A stretch of DNA of 64,000 nucleotides from Saprospiraceae bacterium. GTDB taxonomy: Bacteria; Bacteroidota; Bacteroidia; Chitinophagales; Saprospiraceae. Made by a program: the position numbers and the translations under genes. Below the pieces are notes generated by a model that saw only the letters and a list, made by a program, of their open reading frames with translations, searched no databases and was not told the origin of the DNA. Of the stretch, positions 38,654 to 49,304 are shown piece after piece. The DNA is taken from contig JADJWN010000011.1 of NCBI GenBank assembly GCA_016716335.1, positions 69,499 to 133,498 of the forward strand, read 5' to 3'. Within the stretch, counting starts at the first letter, position 1, and every line of letters begins with the position of its first letter.

Positions 38654-38695
38654 AAAAAAGGTGCAAGTCTGATCATCCCGACTTGCACCTTTTTT
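38654..38695 (+). terminator. Rho-independent terminator of the M36 protease gene
   Basis: A perfect 10-base-pair stem GGTGCAAGTC / GACTTGCACC at 38660-38689 with a 10-base loop, followed by six T residues. It lies 26 bases after the stop. Confidence 0.92.
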
Positions 38696-38699
38696 CATT

Positions 38700-39011
38700 T
38701 AGTATTATACCCTGAGGATGAGGGTTGAAATGGCAATAAATATAGGTAAACACAGGTTTTATTCTAGAGACTATAAATAAGTTATGCTTTATGTAAAACA
38801 GAATCCGTAAAGAATGACCTTCTAAGGGTCAAATATTAATAGCCATGGTTTAGCCCATGGTTTTAGAATTCTTTTTGCAGCCATTTCAAACCGCAATACC
38901 TGCCCGGCTGCAGGTGGGGGTTTTCTGTTGCTTAATTTGGGTTTAAACTTTATCCGATCTATTTTGTCTTAAACTTTTCAGGACAGAGCTTTAAAAATCC
39001 CCTATTTCTTT
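38700..39011. other. 312-base intergenic stretch with a CCATGG hairpin
   Basis: No gene is seen. The main structure is CCATGGTTTAGCCCATGG at 38843-38860, two palindromic CCATGG boxes 6 bases apart that can pair as a hairpin. The right half should contain the promoter of the efflux operon; CTATTTTG near 38962 is one base off the -7 consensus. Confidence 0.45.
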
Positions 39012-40088
39012 ATGCGCAAATTCATTGTGTTTCTGATTATAGCAGCGGTCATAGCAGGATTGCTGATTGTAAAAAACATTTACTTTCCAGCAGATGCAGG
39101 AAATGGTGCCCCGGGCCCGCAGGCAGGCGGTAAAGGTCAGGGTGGCGGCCCAATGCCGGTGGATATCATGGTGGTACAACCGGCCAAAGTAATCAACAGC
39201 ATTCAATCCTCCGGTACTGTACTGGCCAATGAAAGAGTAGATCTCACCGCTGAAAGTGCAGGAAAAGTTACGGGGATTTATTTTAAAGAAGGTTCGCAGG
39301 TACAGGCAGGCACCCTGCTTGTAAAACTGAATGACGCCGAGCTCAAAGCCCAGCTTCAGAAAGCCAAGGTAGGACTGCAATTGGCCAAAGACCGGGAAGC
39401 AAGGCAAGCACGCCTGCTGGAGCTCCAGGGTACATCCAAAGAAGATTATGACATCGCTGCCAATCAGGTACTCAGCCTTCAGGCAGAAATCGAATATTAC
39501 AACTCTCTGATTCAGAAAACAGAAATCCGGGCACCATTCAGCGGAGTAATCGGATTTAGAAATATTGCACTGGGCAGTTATGTCAATCCTTCCACTGTGA
39601 TAGCCACACTTGTACAAACCAATCCCATAAAAATTGAATTCAGTGTACCGGAAAAATATATGAAAAACGTAAAACCGGGCGAAAGCATACGATATACAGC
39701 GGATGGGGTAAGCGGAATAAAAACCGCAAAGGTACAGATGATAGATCCACAGATCAATCTCGAAACCAGGAGCCTGAAAGTCCGGGCAACAGGAGATAAC
39801 AGCGGAAATCTCTTGCCCGGCAATTATGTAAAGGTAGAAATCGCCGTAAGCGGAGCGGAACAGGCCATACAAATACCGACATCTGCCGTAGTACCCATAC
39901 TCAAGGGACAAAAAGTATATGTATTGAAAGAAGGTAAGGCCAAAGAGGTAAAAATAGGACTGTCAGACCGGGATGACAAATTCGTCACTGTATCAGAAGG
40001 ACTCTCAGCAGGAGACAGCCTGATAGTCTCAGCGATCATCATGCTCAAAGACGGCATGCCTGTCAAAGCGGGGAACATTCGTCAATAA
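39012..40088 (+). CDS. RND efflux periplasmic adaptor (membrane fusion protein)
   Basis: The 358-residue adaptor links an RND pump to a TolC-like channel. An N-terminal membrane anchor (KFIVFLIIAAVIAGLLIVKN) is followed by a Gly/Pro-rich linker, the lipoyl half-motif SSGTVLANERVDLTAESAGK, an alpha-hairpin with LQLAKDREARQARLLELQGT, the second lipoyl half (IRAPFSGVIGFRNIALGSYV) and the beta-barrel and membrane-proximal domains ending in AGDSLIVSAIIMLKDGMPVK. It is the first gene of a three-gene operon with the pump 22 bases downstream. The class (HAE1 partner) suggests export of hydrophobic drugs, dyes or detergents rather than metals. Confidence 0.93.
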   Translation: MRKFIVFLIIAAVIAGLLIVKNIYFPADAGNGAPGPQAGGKGQGGGPMPVDIMVVQPAKVINSIQSSGTVLANERVDLTAESAGKVTGIYFKEGSQVQAGTLLVKLNDAELKAQLQKAKVGLQLAKDREARQARLLELQGTSKEDYDIAANQVLSLQAEIEYYNSLIQKTEIRAPFSGVIGFRNIALGSYVNPSTVIATLVQTNPIKIEFSVPEKYMKNVKPGESIRYTADGVSGIKTAKVQMIDPQINLETRSLKVRATGDNSGNLLPGNYVKVEIAVSGAEQAIQIPTSAVVPILKGQKVYVLKEGKAKEVKIGLSDRDDKFVTVSEGLSAGDSLIVSAIIMLKDGMPVKAGNIRQ

Positions 40089-40110
40089 CTTCTAAAAATA
40101 AAGTACTCCT

Positions 40111-43100
40111 ATGTCGAGTCTATCCACCATCAGCGTCAACCGACCGGTACTTGCCATCGTGATGAACCTTGTGATCCTGATATTCGGATTTCTGGGGTTC
40201 AAAGCACTGGGGGTAAGAGAGTTTCCGTCCATTGATCCGCCGATCATCAACGTAAGGACCAATTATCCGGGTGCCAATGCCGATATCATCGAATCTCAGA
40301 TAACTGAACCGCTCGAAAAAGCCATCAATGGTATAGCCGGTATTACCAATATTTCCTCATCGAGCAATCAGGGCTCCTCCAATATCACGGTAGAATTCAG
40401 CCTGAGCTCCAATCTGGAAGAAGCAGCCAATGATGTACGGGACAAGGTATCACAGACCCTACGCCAGTTGCCGCCGGATCTTGACGGAGTGCCTGTGGTA
40501 AGTAAGGCAGATGCAAACTCCGATGCCATCATTTCCATGACAGTACGGAGCAATACCCGCAATCACCTGGAATTGAGCGATTATGCCGAAAACGTCCTTA
40601 GCCCACGACTGCAGACCATTCCCGGTGTCTCCACCATTCAGATTTGGGGACAAAAGAAATACTCCATGCGTCTGTGGCTCGACCCTTTCAAACTATCTTC
40701 ATACGGCCTTACAGCCCTCGACGTAAGAAATGCATTGAACCGACAGAACGTAGAATTGCCGGGAGGTAAAATCGCAGGTAATGAGACGGAACTCACCATC
40801 AAGACCTATGGGAGACTGACCTCGGTCAAAGAGTTTAATGAAATGGTCATCAAGAGTATGCCGGATGGACAGGATATCCGGCTGCAGGATGTGGGATATG
40901 CCGTCCTGGGTCCTGAAAATGAAGAAACCATACTGCGGGGCAGCAATATCCCCATGATTGGCCTTGCCATGGTGCCACAGCCCGGATCCAATTATCTGGA
41001 CATTGCCAACGAATTTTATAAAAGACTCGAACAAATCAAAAAGGATGTACCCGATGATATCCTGCTCGATATTGCACTGGATAACACAACTTTTATCCGC
41101 AAGTCTATCAGTGAGGTTAAAGAGACCTTCGTTATTGCCCTCATTCTGGTAATACTGATTATTTATTTGTTTTTCAGAAACTGGGCCATTGCTTTCAGGC
41201 CTTTGATAGACATTCCGGTATCTCTGTTAGGTTCCTTTTTTGTGATGTATGTCATGGGTTATTCCATCAATGTGCTTACCCTGCTTGCCATCGTGCTGGC
41301 CACTGGTCTTGTGGTGGATGACGGCATTGTAGTCACAGAGAATATATTCAAGAAAATTGAAAAAGGTATGGCGCCCAAACAGGCAGCCATCGAAGGCTCC
41401 AGGGAGATATTTTTTGCAGTAATTTCCACCTCCATCACACTGGCAGCAGTATTTATGCCGGTAATTTTCCTGGAAGGATTTGTGGGCAGATTATTCCGGG
41501 AGTTTGGTATCGTACTGGCTTCAGCAGTATTGATATCATCCTTCGTCTCACTGACACTGACTCCAATGCTCAATGCTTATCTCAGTAAAAAGTCCGATGA
41601 TCAGGGCTGGTTTTACAGGCTTACAGAGCCGATGTTTCAGGCTATGGAGCGCAGCTACCGGAACGCACTCGCAGGATTTCTGGAGCAAAGGTGGATGGCA
41701 TTGGTTATCATCGTTCTATGTTTTGGAATGGTGTATTATTTCAATGGCAAACTGAAAAGTGAATTATCGCCTCTGGAAGACAGGAATGCGATCCGGCTCC
41801 AGGTACAGGCACCGGAAGGTGCTTCATTTGAATATACCGACCAGATCATCCAAAGCCTCGTATCTACCTTGATGGACTCCGTACCCGAACACAGTGTACT
41901 GCTGTCAGTCACAGCACCCGGATTCATAGGATCCGGAGCGGCCAATACCGGATTTGTACGGATCAGACTGGTTGATGCCGAACAACGTCAGCGTACCCAG
42001 CAACAGATCGCTGCCGTAGCCGGAAAAATAGCCCGGAAATACACCGATGCACGAATTTTTGTCATACAGGATCAGACCATCTCCTCGGGAGGTCGTCGGG
42101 GTGGATTGCCGGTACAGTTTGTACTGCAGGCACCCAATTTTGAAAAACTCAAGGAAGTACTGCCCGAGTTTATCAACAGGGCCGAAAAACATCCTACACT
42201 ACAGACCGTAGATGTCAATCTGAAATTCAACAAACCCGAGCTGTTTGTAAGTATAGACCGGGACAAAGCCAAAGTACTGGGGCTGTCCATATCTGATGTG
42301 GCACAGGTACTGCAGACGGCATTTTCAGGGCAGCGTTTTGGCTTTTTTATTATGAATGGCAAACAATATCAGGTAATTGGACAATTTGACCGGGCCAATC
42401 GGGATGCTCCTATAGACCTTAAATCTATTTACATCCGTAATTCAGCCGGAGAAAATATACAGCTTGACAATATTGCCAAAGTAGAAGAGGTGAGCAGCCC
42501 ACCGCAATTGTATCACTTCAATCTTTACCAGTCTGCCACGATATCAGCCGGTCTGGCTCCCGGAAAAACGATTGCAGATGGGATAGCCGCCATGCAGGAG
42601 ATTGCGGAAGAGCTGCTTGATGACAGTTTTTCAACAGCCCTGACCGGAGCCTCCAAAGACTTTGCAGAAAGTTCATCCAATATCATGTTTGCCTTCTGCT
42701 CGCCCTTTTATTGGTATATCTGGTACTGGCAGCTCAGTTTGAAAGTTTTATAGATCCCTTTATCATCATGTTTACCGTGCCATTGGCGCTGGCAGGAGCC
42801 TTATTTTCGCTCTGGTACTTCAATCAGACACTGAATATCTTCAGCCAGATAGGTATCATCATGCTCATCGGACTGGTGACGAAAAACGGTATCCTTATCG
42901 TAGAATTTGCCAATCAGATCCGGGAAAAAGGAGCATCCAAGGCTCAAGCCATCATTGATGGAGCTGCATCAAGATTGAGACCTGTACTGATGACCAGTCT
43001 GGCTACGGCTTTGGGAGCATTGCCGATTGCTCTAGCCTTCGGAGCAGGCTCAGAAAGCCGCAAAGGAATGGGCGTAGTGATCGTAGGTGGAATTATGTTC

Positions 43101-43217
43101 TCCCTGATCCTGACACTGTTTGTCATTCCGGCGTTATATTCTTATTTATCCAGAAAAAAAGATGTGGAACATGCACAACAAAGCATATCCGTACATGATG
43201 AAGCCCTGTCTTATTAA
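40111..43217 (+). CDS. RND efflux pump, HAE1 family (single-base frameshift)
   Basis: The two reading frames join into 1035 residues, normal for an AcrB-like pump, if one C is restored near 42695 (TTC-CTG in place of TTCTG), giving MFAFLLALLLVYLVLAAQFE. Features in order: TM1 (NRPVLAIVMNLVILIFGFLG), porter domain start REFPSIDPP, IDIPVSLLGSF, the proton-relay helix TGLVVDDGIVVTENIF with two aspartates, and in the second half IMLIGLVTKNGILIVEFANQ and ALGALPIALAFGAGSESRKG. It is the inner-membrane, proton-driven pump of the tripartite system. The break lies in the TM that follows the second porter loop, so as written the protein would be nonfunctional. Confidence 0.92.
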
Positions 43218-44517
43218 GCAGTTTACAGTATTGTCGGTTCTTTTAATCTCGGGATTACTGCTGCATGCGCAGGAAGAATTGGCTCTGAGAATGCTCGAAG
43301 CTGAAGTGCTGGAGGCTAACCTGAACCGGAAGATAGCTGCCAAAGATAAAGGCATAGCTGTCAATAATTACGACAAAGGCAATGCAGGCTTACTGCCCAC
43401 CGTAAATCTTGCTTTGAGAAATAATACGACCTATATCACCAATACCCTCACCACAGCAGACGGCAGGGAAATTGTCAATGACTTTACACTCAACAACAAT
43501 GTCAATGCCAACGTCAATGCCGAGATTGCCATCTATAACGGAGGTCGCAATAAAAACCTCTATGAGAGACTGCGCATGCTTACCGAAACCGCAGATATTA
43601 ACGAAAGAATAGTCATCGAAAATCTGCTCTATAACCTGCGCACACTGTATTATCAGGCAGTAAGGCAAAAACAATTGATCAAAACCACCAGAGCGGCATT
43701 AGACTTTACGGAGCAAAGGCTGCAGCTTGCGGTCAATAAACTGGATATCGGCACGGGCAACAAAGTAGTGGTACTGCAGACAGAACTGGAAAAAAACCAG
43801 CTATTAGCAGAACTTGAGCTCCAAAACCTGTCTCTACTTAACATATATGACCAGATCAATGCCTTGCGCAATCTTCCCCCTTCGAGCGAGGTACCGGTGA
43901 CTGACAGCACTTATGTGATCAAATCGCCCGATAAAAATACACTGAAATCGACATTGCTGGAAAACAACCTGCAGTTTAAGATGGCAGACATCAATATAGC
44001 CCTGGCGCTGAACAGCATCGAAGATGTAAAAGGGCTGCGAAAGCCGTCAGTGACAGCCAATCTGGGTTATACCTTCAACCGTGCCGACAATGGTGCCGGC
44101 TTCTTCCTGCTTAATCAAAGCAACGGATTTGGTGCAGGCGTAGCGGTGACCATGCCGATCTATGATGCAAACCGGATCAAAATCCAGTACAGAAATGCCC
44201 AATTGCAGTCAGAACAGGCTGCCATGCAAAAAGAACTTCTGCAGATCAACCTGGATGCCCAGTTTGAGCAGCTTTTCAGGACCTATGAGGCATCAGAAAG
44301 ACTGGCGAGCCTCCAGAAAAAAAATGTGGACATAGCCGAAGAAAACCTGATCATCGGCATCAACCGTTTTAAGGTCGGGGTCACAGATGGATTTGAACTG
44401 GAACAGATTCAGCAGGGATATACCCAGGCCAATTTCCGGTGGATAGATGCCCTTTTTCAGACAAAAATGAACGAACTCGAGTTGATGCGCCTCACCGGCA
44501 AACTGGCCATATATTGA
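43195..44517 (+). CDS. TolC-family outer-membrane efflux protein
   Basis: The 440-residue protein forms the outer-membrane channel of the tripartite efflux system. Starting at MMKPCLIKQFTVLSVLLISGLLLHAQ (43195) it has a proper signal peptide and overlaps the pump gene's 3' end by 23 bases; an earlier in-frame ATG at 43120 gives no signal peptide. Two OEP repeats are visible, one around NKNLYERLRMLTETADINER and LQLAVNKLDIGTGNKVVVLQ, the second around QYRNAQLQSEQAAMQKELLQ and IGINRFKVGVTDGFELEQIQ, typical of TolC helices. The channel trimer would bind the adaptor encoded first in the operon. Confidence 0.92.
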   Translation: MMKPCLIKQFTVLSVLLISGLLLHAQEELALRMLEAEVLEANLNRKIAAKDKGIAVNNYDKGNAGLLPTVNLALRNNTTYITNTLTTADGREIVNDFTLNNNVNANVNAEIAIYNGGRNKNLYERLRMLTETADINERIVIENLLYNLRTLYYQAVRQKQLIKTTRAALDFTEQRLQLAVNKLDIGTGNKVVVLQTELEKNQLLAELELQNLSLLNIYDQINALRNLPPSSEVPVTDSTYVIKSPDKNTLKSTLLENNLQFKMADINIALALNSIEDVKGLRKPSVTANLGYTFNRADNGAGFFLLNQSNGFGAGVAVTMPIYDANRIKIQYRNAQLQSEQAAMQKELLQINLDAQFEQLFRTYEASERLASLQKKNVDIAEENLIIGINRFKVGVTDGFELEQIQQGYTQANFRWIDALFQTKMNELELMRLTGKLAIY

Positions 44518-44872
44518 TGAAATTACTCAGGTACATCCGGGGATGACCTTATTAAAAAGGGTACCGGATTTGTATGTAAATAACCTGAATTCAGGATGAA
44601 AATTTATAGAAATATAAGCTTCTTTGGTGCTCGCATTTAATTGGGGGCAAGACAGCAATGAATGTTGATTACCTTGAATCCTGAATAAGCAACAGAAAAT
44701 CCCCGCCTGCGGACGGTCAGGTATTACGGTCTGAAATGGTTGCAAAATAAGTCTCCGCCAAGGCGGATCACTTTCACTCATTTACTTGATTGGCTACTGA
44801 GACTTGTTTTCGACAGTGATTGTTTTATAGCCATTTCAACTCAAATCACGAAGTTCAGATTTTTAATTCCTG
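44518..44872. other. 355-base intergenic stretch between convergent genes
   Basis: No gene is seen. Two GC-rich palindromic patches stand out in AT-rich surroundings: CCGCCTGCGGACGG near 44702 and TCCGCCAAGGCGGA at 44754-44767. They may be relics of dispersed repeats or part of terminators, but neither is followed by a clear T-run. Confidence 0.4.
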
Positions 44873-46899
44873 CTAAAAAATAGTCAGCAATTTTGTGATC
44901 AGATTGCCAGTTTCATTTTCTGAAATGCGTACAAAATATGTTCCTGGCAAAACGTTGGGGATATAGAAAGTTGAAACAGATTTATTCGGAATAAAAGATT
45001 TTGCCACAATTCTTCCTAACTGATCGGTCAATTGAATATTATAACTGCCATCACCAGACAGATCAATGACAATCTCCTGACCAGCAAAAACAGGATTGGG
45101 ATAAATTTTAATATAATTCATGGCATTATTGTCCTTAGTTGAAGAAAACAAGCATTCCGGGGCAGTATATTCAGGAAAAAACCTGTATATTTTTTCTTTA
45201 TTTCTTGCATAAAATTCATTGTTGTGATCAACATAAAACTGGCCAATATCTATGTTGTGACAATGTCTTTCTTCCCAGCTCATTCCGCCATCTTCAGTGT
45301 AAAAAATGGCATTTGAACCGACAACATAACCGTGATGAATATCCTTAAACTTAATACCCAGTAAAAATTCAGGCGAATATGGCAATACAATATTTTGAAT
45401 ATGCCTTAGGCTATCTCTGATCAAAAATATTTTATCATCAGGAGTTGTAATGTAAATATGATTTATATCTTTCGGTTCAAAATCAAAGTAAAAAGGAATA
45501 TCTCTTTTTGTCCAGTTTTGGCCTCCGTCTGTGCTTAGGTAAAGATTTGCTATACTGTCATTACTCACTGCGTTTGACATACCCACGACAAAGGTTTTTT
45601 CATCAAACATATGGAAAAATCTGATGGAGCCTGACAACTGGAAACTGTGTTCTTTCCAGGTATTTCCAAAATCTTCAGAAATGTTGAATAAGTTTACACC
45701 TTCCGTACTATTGTTGAATAGTATGATTGTATTATTATAGATCGAATACCTCAATTGAACATTGCGTTCCTCTTTGATTGCCGTCCACGAGATGCCGTAA
45801 TCGTTGGTTCTGTATATTCTGTTAAATCTTCCTTCCGCTGACCATGAAGAGAAATTGACTAAAGCTGTGGCTTCTCTGAAATAAGTCCACAGTATGTTTT
45901 CCCAGTTTGTCAATGGTGTTTTTTTAAACCGACGCTCTACAAATGATAATCCATTGTCTTCGGAGAAAAATAAAGATTTAGTCGAGGTGGTCCAGAATTT
46001 ATTATTATCCAGCATATAAATGCCATATGCTCTGTGTGGTAAGTTCAGGGTTTGAGTATTTTGCCATCCACCTTTAGTGCAGAAGTTTATTTTTTTGCTG
46101 TCTTTTGAAGGAATTCCGCATTCAGAAGATGTTGTAAGTGTAACAGTGTAGCATCCGGGAGATTCATATGAATGTATCGGGTGAATTTCCTCTGAAAATT
46201 TTCCGTCTCCAAAATCCCAAAGAACTTTACTGAAGAATACAGATTCATTCAAAAATTGAACATCCTTTCCGGTTTCAGTAAATGAAAATTTACTGACTGA
46301 ATTTATACAAATCAGCGAATCACACTTAAAATTACCTGCATCTTTTCAAAAATCATCTGGTTTCCGGCACTTACACATATCAGTTCCAAATCTTCACTAT
46401 GATGATATATAGAACTTAAAAAACTATACCGAATATCTCCTATCCCTTCAACCCATTCTATAAAATACTGTGGCCCCAGACTCAATTTCATGTAAATCCT
46501 GTCCCTGCCATCCTGGAGTCTGATAAGTTTTTTTTCTATTACTGTGGGTTTATCCGGTATATCTGTTAATTTATCTCCCGGTTCGGCACCAAAGTCATAT
46601 ATTAACTGAAAATTGAGGCTTCCATGATATAAATAATAAACTTTATATCCGTCAATATATATTCTGTGTTTTGCTATTGGATAAGTATTTAGCCGATATA
46701 ACAGAACTCTTTTGTCATCTATTATGGTATCTCCTGCATAAAATAAAGAGTGGTTTGATACGTTGTAAGGTGGATATGAATCTGAATAAACTATGCCAAA
46801 ATTAAGTCCGGGAATTGAAAAAAGCTCGTAGGTGGATTGACATCTGAGGAAATTAATTTTTGAAATTAATAAGACAAGCATCAAAATGTAGATTTTCAT
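44873..46899 (-). CDS. Secreted PKD/BNR-repeat protein with T9SS sorting domain (frameshifted)
   Basis: Two frames join into a 675-residue protein if one base is restored near 46326-46331 (reading ILKCDSLICINSVSKFSF). The N-terminal half has a signal peptide (MKIYILMLVLLISKINFLRC) and about 180 residues of unknown fold. A PKD domain follows (VLWDFGDGKFSEEIHPIHSY, ESPGCYTVTLTT), then a BNR/YCF48-like propeller with repeated SEDFGNTW, STDGGQNWT and TEDGGMSWEE Asp-boxes. The tail IYPNPVFAGQEIVIDLSG ... LPGTYFVRISENE is a type A sorting domain. Sialidase-type catalytic residues are not seen, so binding rather than hydrolysis is more likely. Confidence 0.85.
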
Positions 46900-47066
46900 G
46901 GACTTTTTTTTTATTGTGTGTGAAATTATGAAGAATTGTCATGTTTAAGATAAACGAAATATTATTTTGAATACAAAAGTCTTGCAGGATACAAAATTAA
47001 TCTTCGGAGTATGTTTTTCTTAGTGAGATTTAATCACTGAATAATTTCCTCAGATATCCAATCTCT

Positions 47067-47774
47067 TCAATGCAATGTGTTGAACAGCAGTACAGCAAGT
47101 ACACTTCCTGCGACCGGTCCTAATACAGGCACCCAGGCATAGGCCCAGTCTGTGGCTCCCTTGTTGCGTAAAGGAAGTATTGCATGTACCAGTCTGGGCC
47201 CAAGATCTCTGGCCGGATTGATGGCATATCCGGTGGGTCCTCCAAGGCTCAATCCAATACCCAGTACCAATAATGCCACAGGTAGTGCATCCAATGCCCC
47301 AAGGCTCTGAGCAGGTGCTATGATGTATAATATGCCTGTAATTAAAACAAATGTACCTGTGCATTCAGTCAGGAAATTATACTTCAGAGCTCTTACAGCC
47401 GGTGCAGTACAGAAAGTGGCAGCAATATGTCCGCTTTCGAGGGTGATGTCGTAGTGTTTTCTGTATGTCATCCAGACCAAGGTGCTACCGGTCATGGCAC
47501 CCAAAATCTGGGATATCACATAGCCGGGCAAAGAGGTCCATTCGAATTTTCCCATAAGGCACAAAGCCAGGGTTACAGCCGGATTAAGGTGAGCACCACT
47601 GTAAGGTGCAGATACAAATACGGCTACAAATACTCCTATCGCCCAGCCAAAAGTGATTACAATCCATCCTCCTCCGTTGCCTTTACTGTCCCTGAGCAGT
47701 ACATTGGCTACGACCCCGTTGCCTAGCAATATCAAAATGGCTGTACCAAAAAATTCAAAAAACAAGGGTTCCAT
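47067..47774 (-). CDS. glpF: Glycerol uptake facilitator (aquaglyceroporin)
   Basis: A 235-residue member of the MIP family with six helices and the two pore-forming NPA boxes: HLNPAVTLAL and INPARDLGPR. The aspartate after the second NPA (NPARD) is typical of glycerol-conducting members. It is the last gene of the glpK - glpD - glpF operon, 2 bases after glpD, so the substrate is glycerol. It carries glycerol across the inner membrane by diffusion, and phosphorylation by GlpK traps it. Confidence 0.95.
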   Translation of the reverse strand: MEPLFFEFFGTAILILLGNGVVANVLLRDSKGNGGGWIVITFGWAIGVFVAVFVSAPYSGAHLNPAVTLALCLMGKFEWTSLPGYVISQILGAMTGSTLVWMTYRKHYDITLESGHIAATFCTAPAVRALKYNFLTECTGTFVLITGILYIIAPAQSLGALDALPVALLVLGIGLSLGGPTGYAINPARDLGPRLVHAILPLRNKGATDWAYAWVPVLGPVAGSVLAVLLFNTLH

Positions 47775-47776
47775 AA

Positions 47777-49291
47777 TTACTGTGTTGAAGGATGAAAAAT
47801 ATATTGTGAGGCTAATGTGTTAAATCTTTGAATCTGATCTGCTGCCCAGTTTTCATCTTTGTGCAGCAGTTTTTGCATAAAACGGGTGACTCCGGGGGCT
47901 GCTTCCTGAGCCGCTTTGGCGTCCAGAAATAAAATTCGTGTCCTTCTTGCCAGCACATCTTCCGGATATTGTGCCATTTCATACATTACGGCATTATATA
48001 CATCCAGATAACGGTAGTCAAATGACGGATGTATTTTCTCATGTATTTCCGGAAATTCAGATGCTTCTACCGGAGGATAAGACCGCTCCAGCGAAATATG
48101 TTTTGTACTGCATGGCTTCATGGACAGTCCACTAAATGCAGAAGCCCTGTTGAGTAAATCTTCAGCCATTTTCCGGTAAGTGGTCCATTTGCCTCCTGTG
48201 ATGGTCCAGATACCACCGGGTCCCTGAATGATGGTATGGCTCCTGGATAAAGAAGAGGTTTTGTCTTGCTTTCCTCCTTTGACCAAGGGCCTTATCCCTG
48301 CAAATACGGACTGAATATCTGAGGGTTGAAGTTTCCGGGAGAGATAACGATTGATATTTTGTAAAATAAACCAAACATCTTCTTCGGGGGCTTTCGGTTC
48401 CTGAGTATGGTTTTTGGACGGAGAGTCTGTAGTGCCTATTACAACCTTGCCCATCCATGGCATGGCAAAGAGCACTCTACCGTCTGTAGTCCTGGGGACA
48501 AGCAGTCCGTAATCCTTAAATCGTTCATCCTTATTGACTACTACGTGTACCCCGATAGATGGAGACATAATATCCACATGGCCGGGATTTTCCTTTGTCA
48601 TAATTTCGTCTCCAAACACTCCGGTGGCATTGATAATACACCTTGCATGGATGCTGTATTCTTTGTTTTGACACGAGTCAACGGCTTTGATGCCCATCAC
48701 ATTGTCTCCTGATTTGATCAGATCAGTACATTCCATATAGTTTATCACTACTGCCCCTCTTTCGGCGGCAGCCTGGGCAAGACGGATACAAAGCAGGCTG
48801 TCATTAAACTGACCGTCATGATACAGTACTCCTCCGAGCAGATGCTCTGCTTTCAGATCCGGAATTTGTGCCAGCACTTCCTGTTTGTCCATCCATCGTG
48901 TCCTGCCTATGCGGTACCATCCCGACAGCCATTCATACAACTTGAGTCCTGTGTAATAATATATCCCTGACCAAAGGTTGTACACCGGCAGTACAAAATG
49001 TACCAGCGAAGTACAGGACGGAGCATTGCGCAGCATGTGCCATCTTTCATGCAGTGCTTCCATCACCAGGCTGATATTGCCTTGCTCCAGATAGCGCACC
49101 CCTCCATGAATCAATTTGGTGGACCGGCTGGAAGTAGCTTTGGCAAAATCACTTTTTTCTACCAGTATGGTTTTGTTGCCCCTTGCTGCTGCATCCAATG
49201 CAATGCCCAGACCCGTGGCCCCTCCGCCAATGATCAGTACATCACACTTCTGACAGGCACTGAGTTTTTGAAGCATTACATTCCGATCCAT
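47777..49291 (-). CDS. glpD: Aerobic glycerol-3-phosphate dehydrogenase
   Basis: The 504-residue FAD enzyme oxidises glycerol 3-phosphate to dihydroxyacetone phosphate and passes electrons to quinone at the inner membrane. The FAD-binding motif VLIIGGGATGLGIALDAAAR is close to the N-terminus, followed by SSRSTKLIHGGVRYL, and the C-terminal part has TGGKWTTYRKMAEDLL. Length matches GlpD. Operon order glpK - glpD - glpF with gaps of 13 and 2 bases makes the pathway clear. Confidence 0.96.
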   Translation of the reverse strand: MDRNVMLQKLSACQKCDVLIIGGGATGLGIALDAAARGNKTILVEKSDFAKATSSRSTKLIHGGVRYLEQGNISLVMEALHERWHMLRNAPSCTSLVHFVLPVYNLWSGIYYYTGLKLYEWLSGWYRIGRTRWMDKQEVLAQIPDLKAEHLLGGVLYHDGQFNDSLLCIRLAQAAAERGAVVINYMECTDLIKSGDNVMGIKAVDSCQNKEYSIHARCIINATGVFGDEIMTKENPGHVDIMSPSIGVHVVVNKDERFKDYGLLVPRTTDGRVLFAMPWMGKVVIGTTDSPSKNHTQEPKAPEEDVWFILQNINRYLSRKLQPSDIQSVFAGIRPLVKGGKQDKTSSLSRSHTIIQGPGGIWTITGGKWTTYRKMAEDLLNRASAFSGLSMKPCSTKHISLERSYPPVEASEFPEIHEKIHPSFDYRYLDVYNAVMYEMAQYPEDVLARRTRILFLDAKAAQEAAPGVTRFMQKLLHKDENWAADQIQRFNTLASQYIFHPSTQ

Positions 49292-49304
49292 AGCCCGGTA
49301 TTGT

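Noticed and set aside
38991..39911. A 306-codon open frame on the minus strand opposite the efflux adaptor gene
   Set aside because: Its translation is rich in Tyr, Cys and Phe with no family resemblance or signal peptide, and the plus strand encodes a clear membrane fusion protein.
42711..43217. The 3' half of the RND pump as a separate gene
   Set aside because: It begins in the middle of a transmembrane helix and continues the pump sequence exactly after one base is restored.
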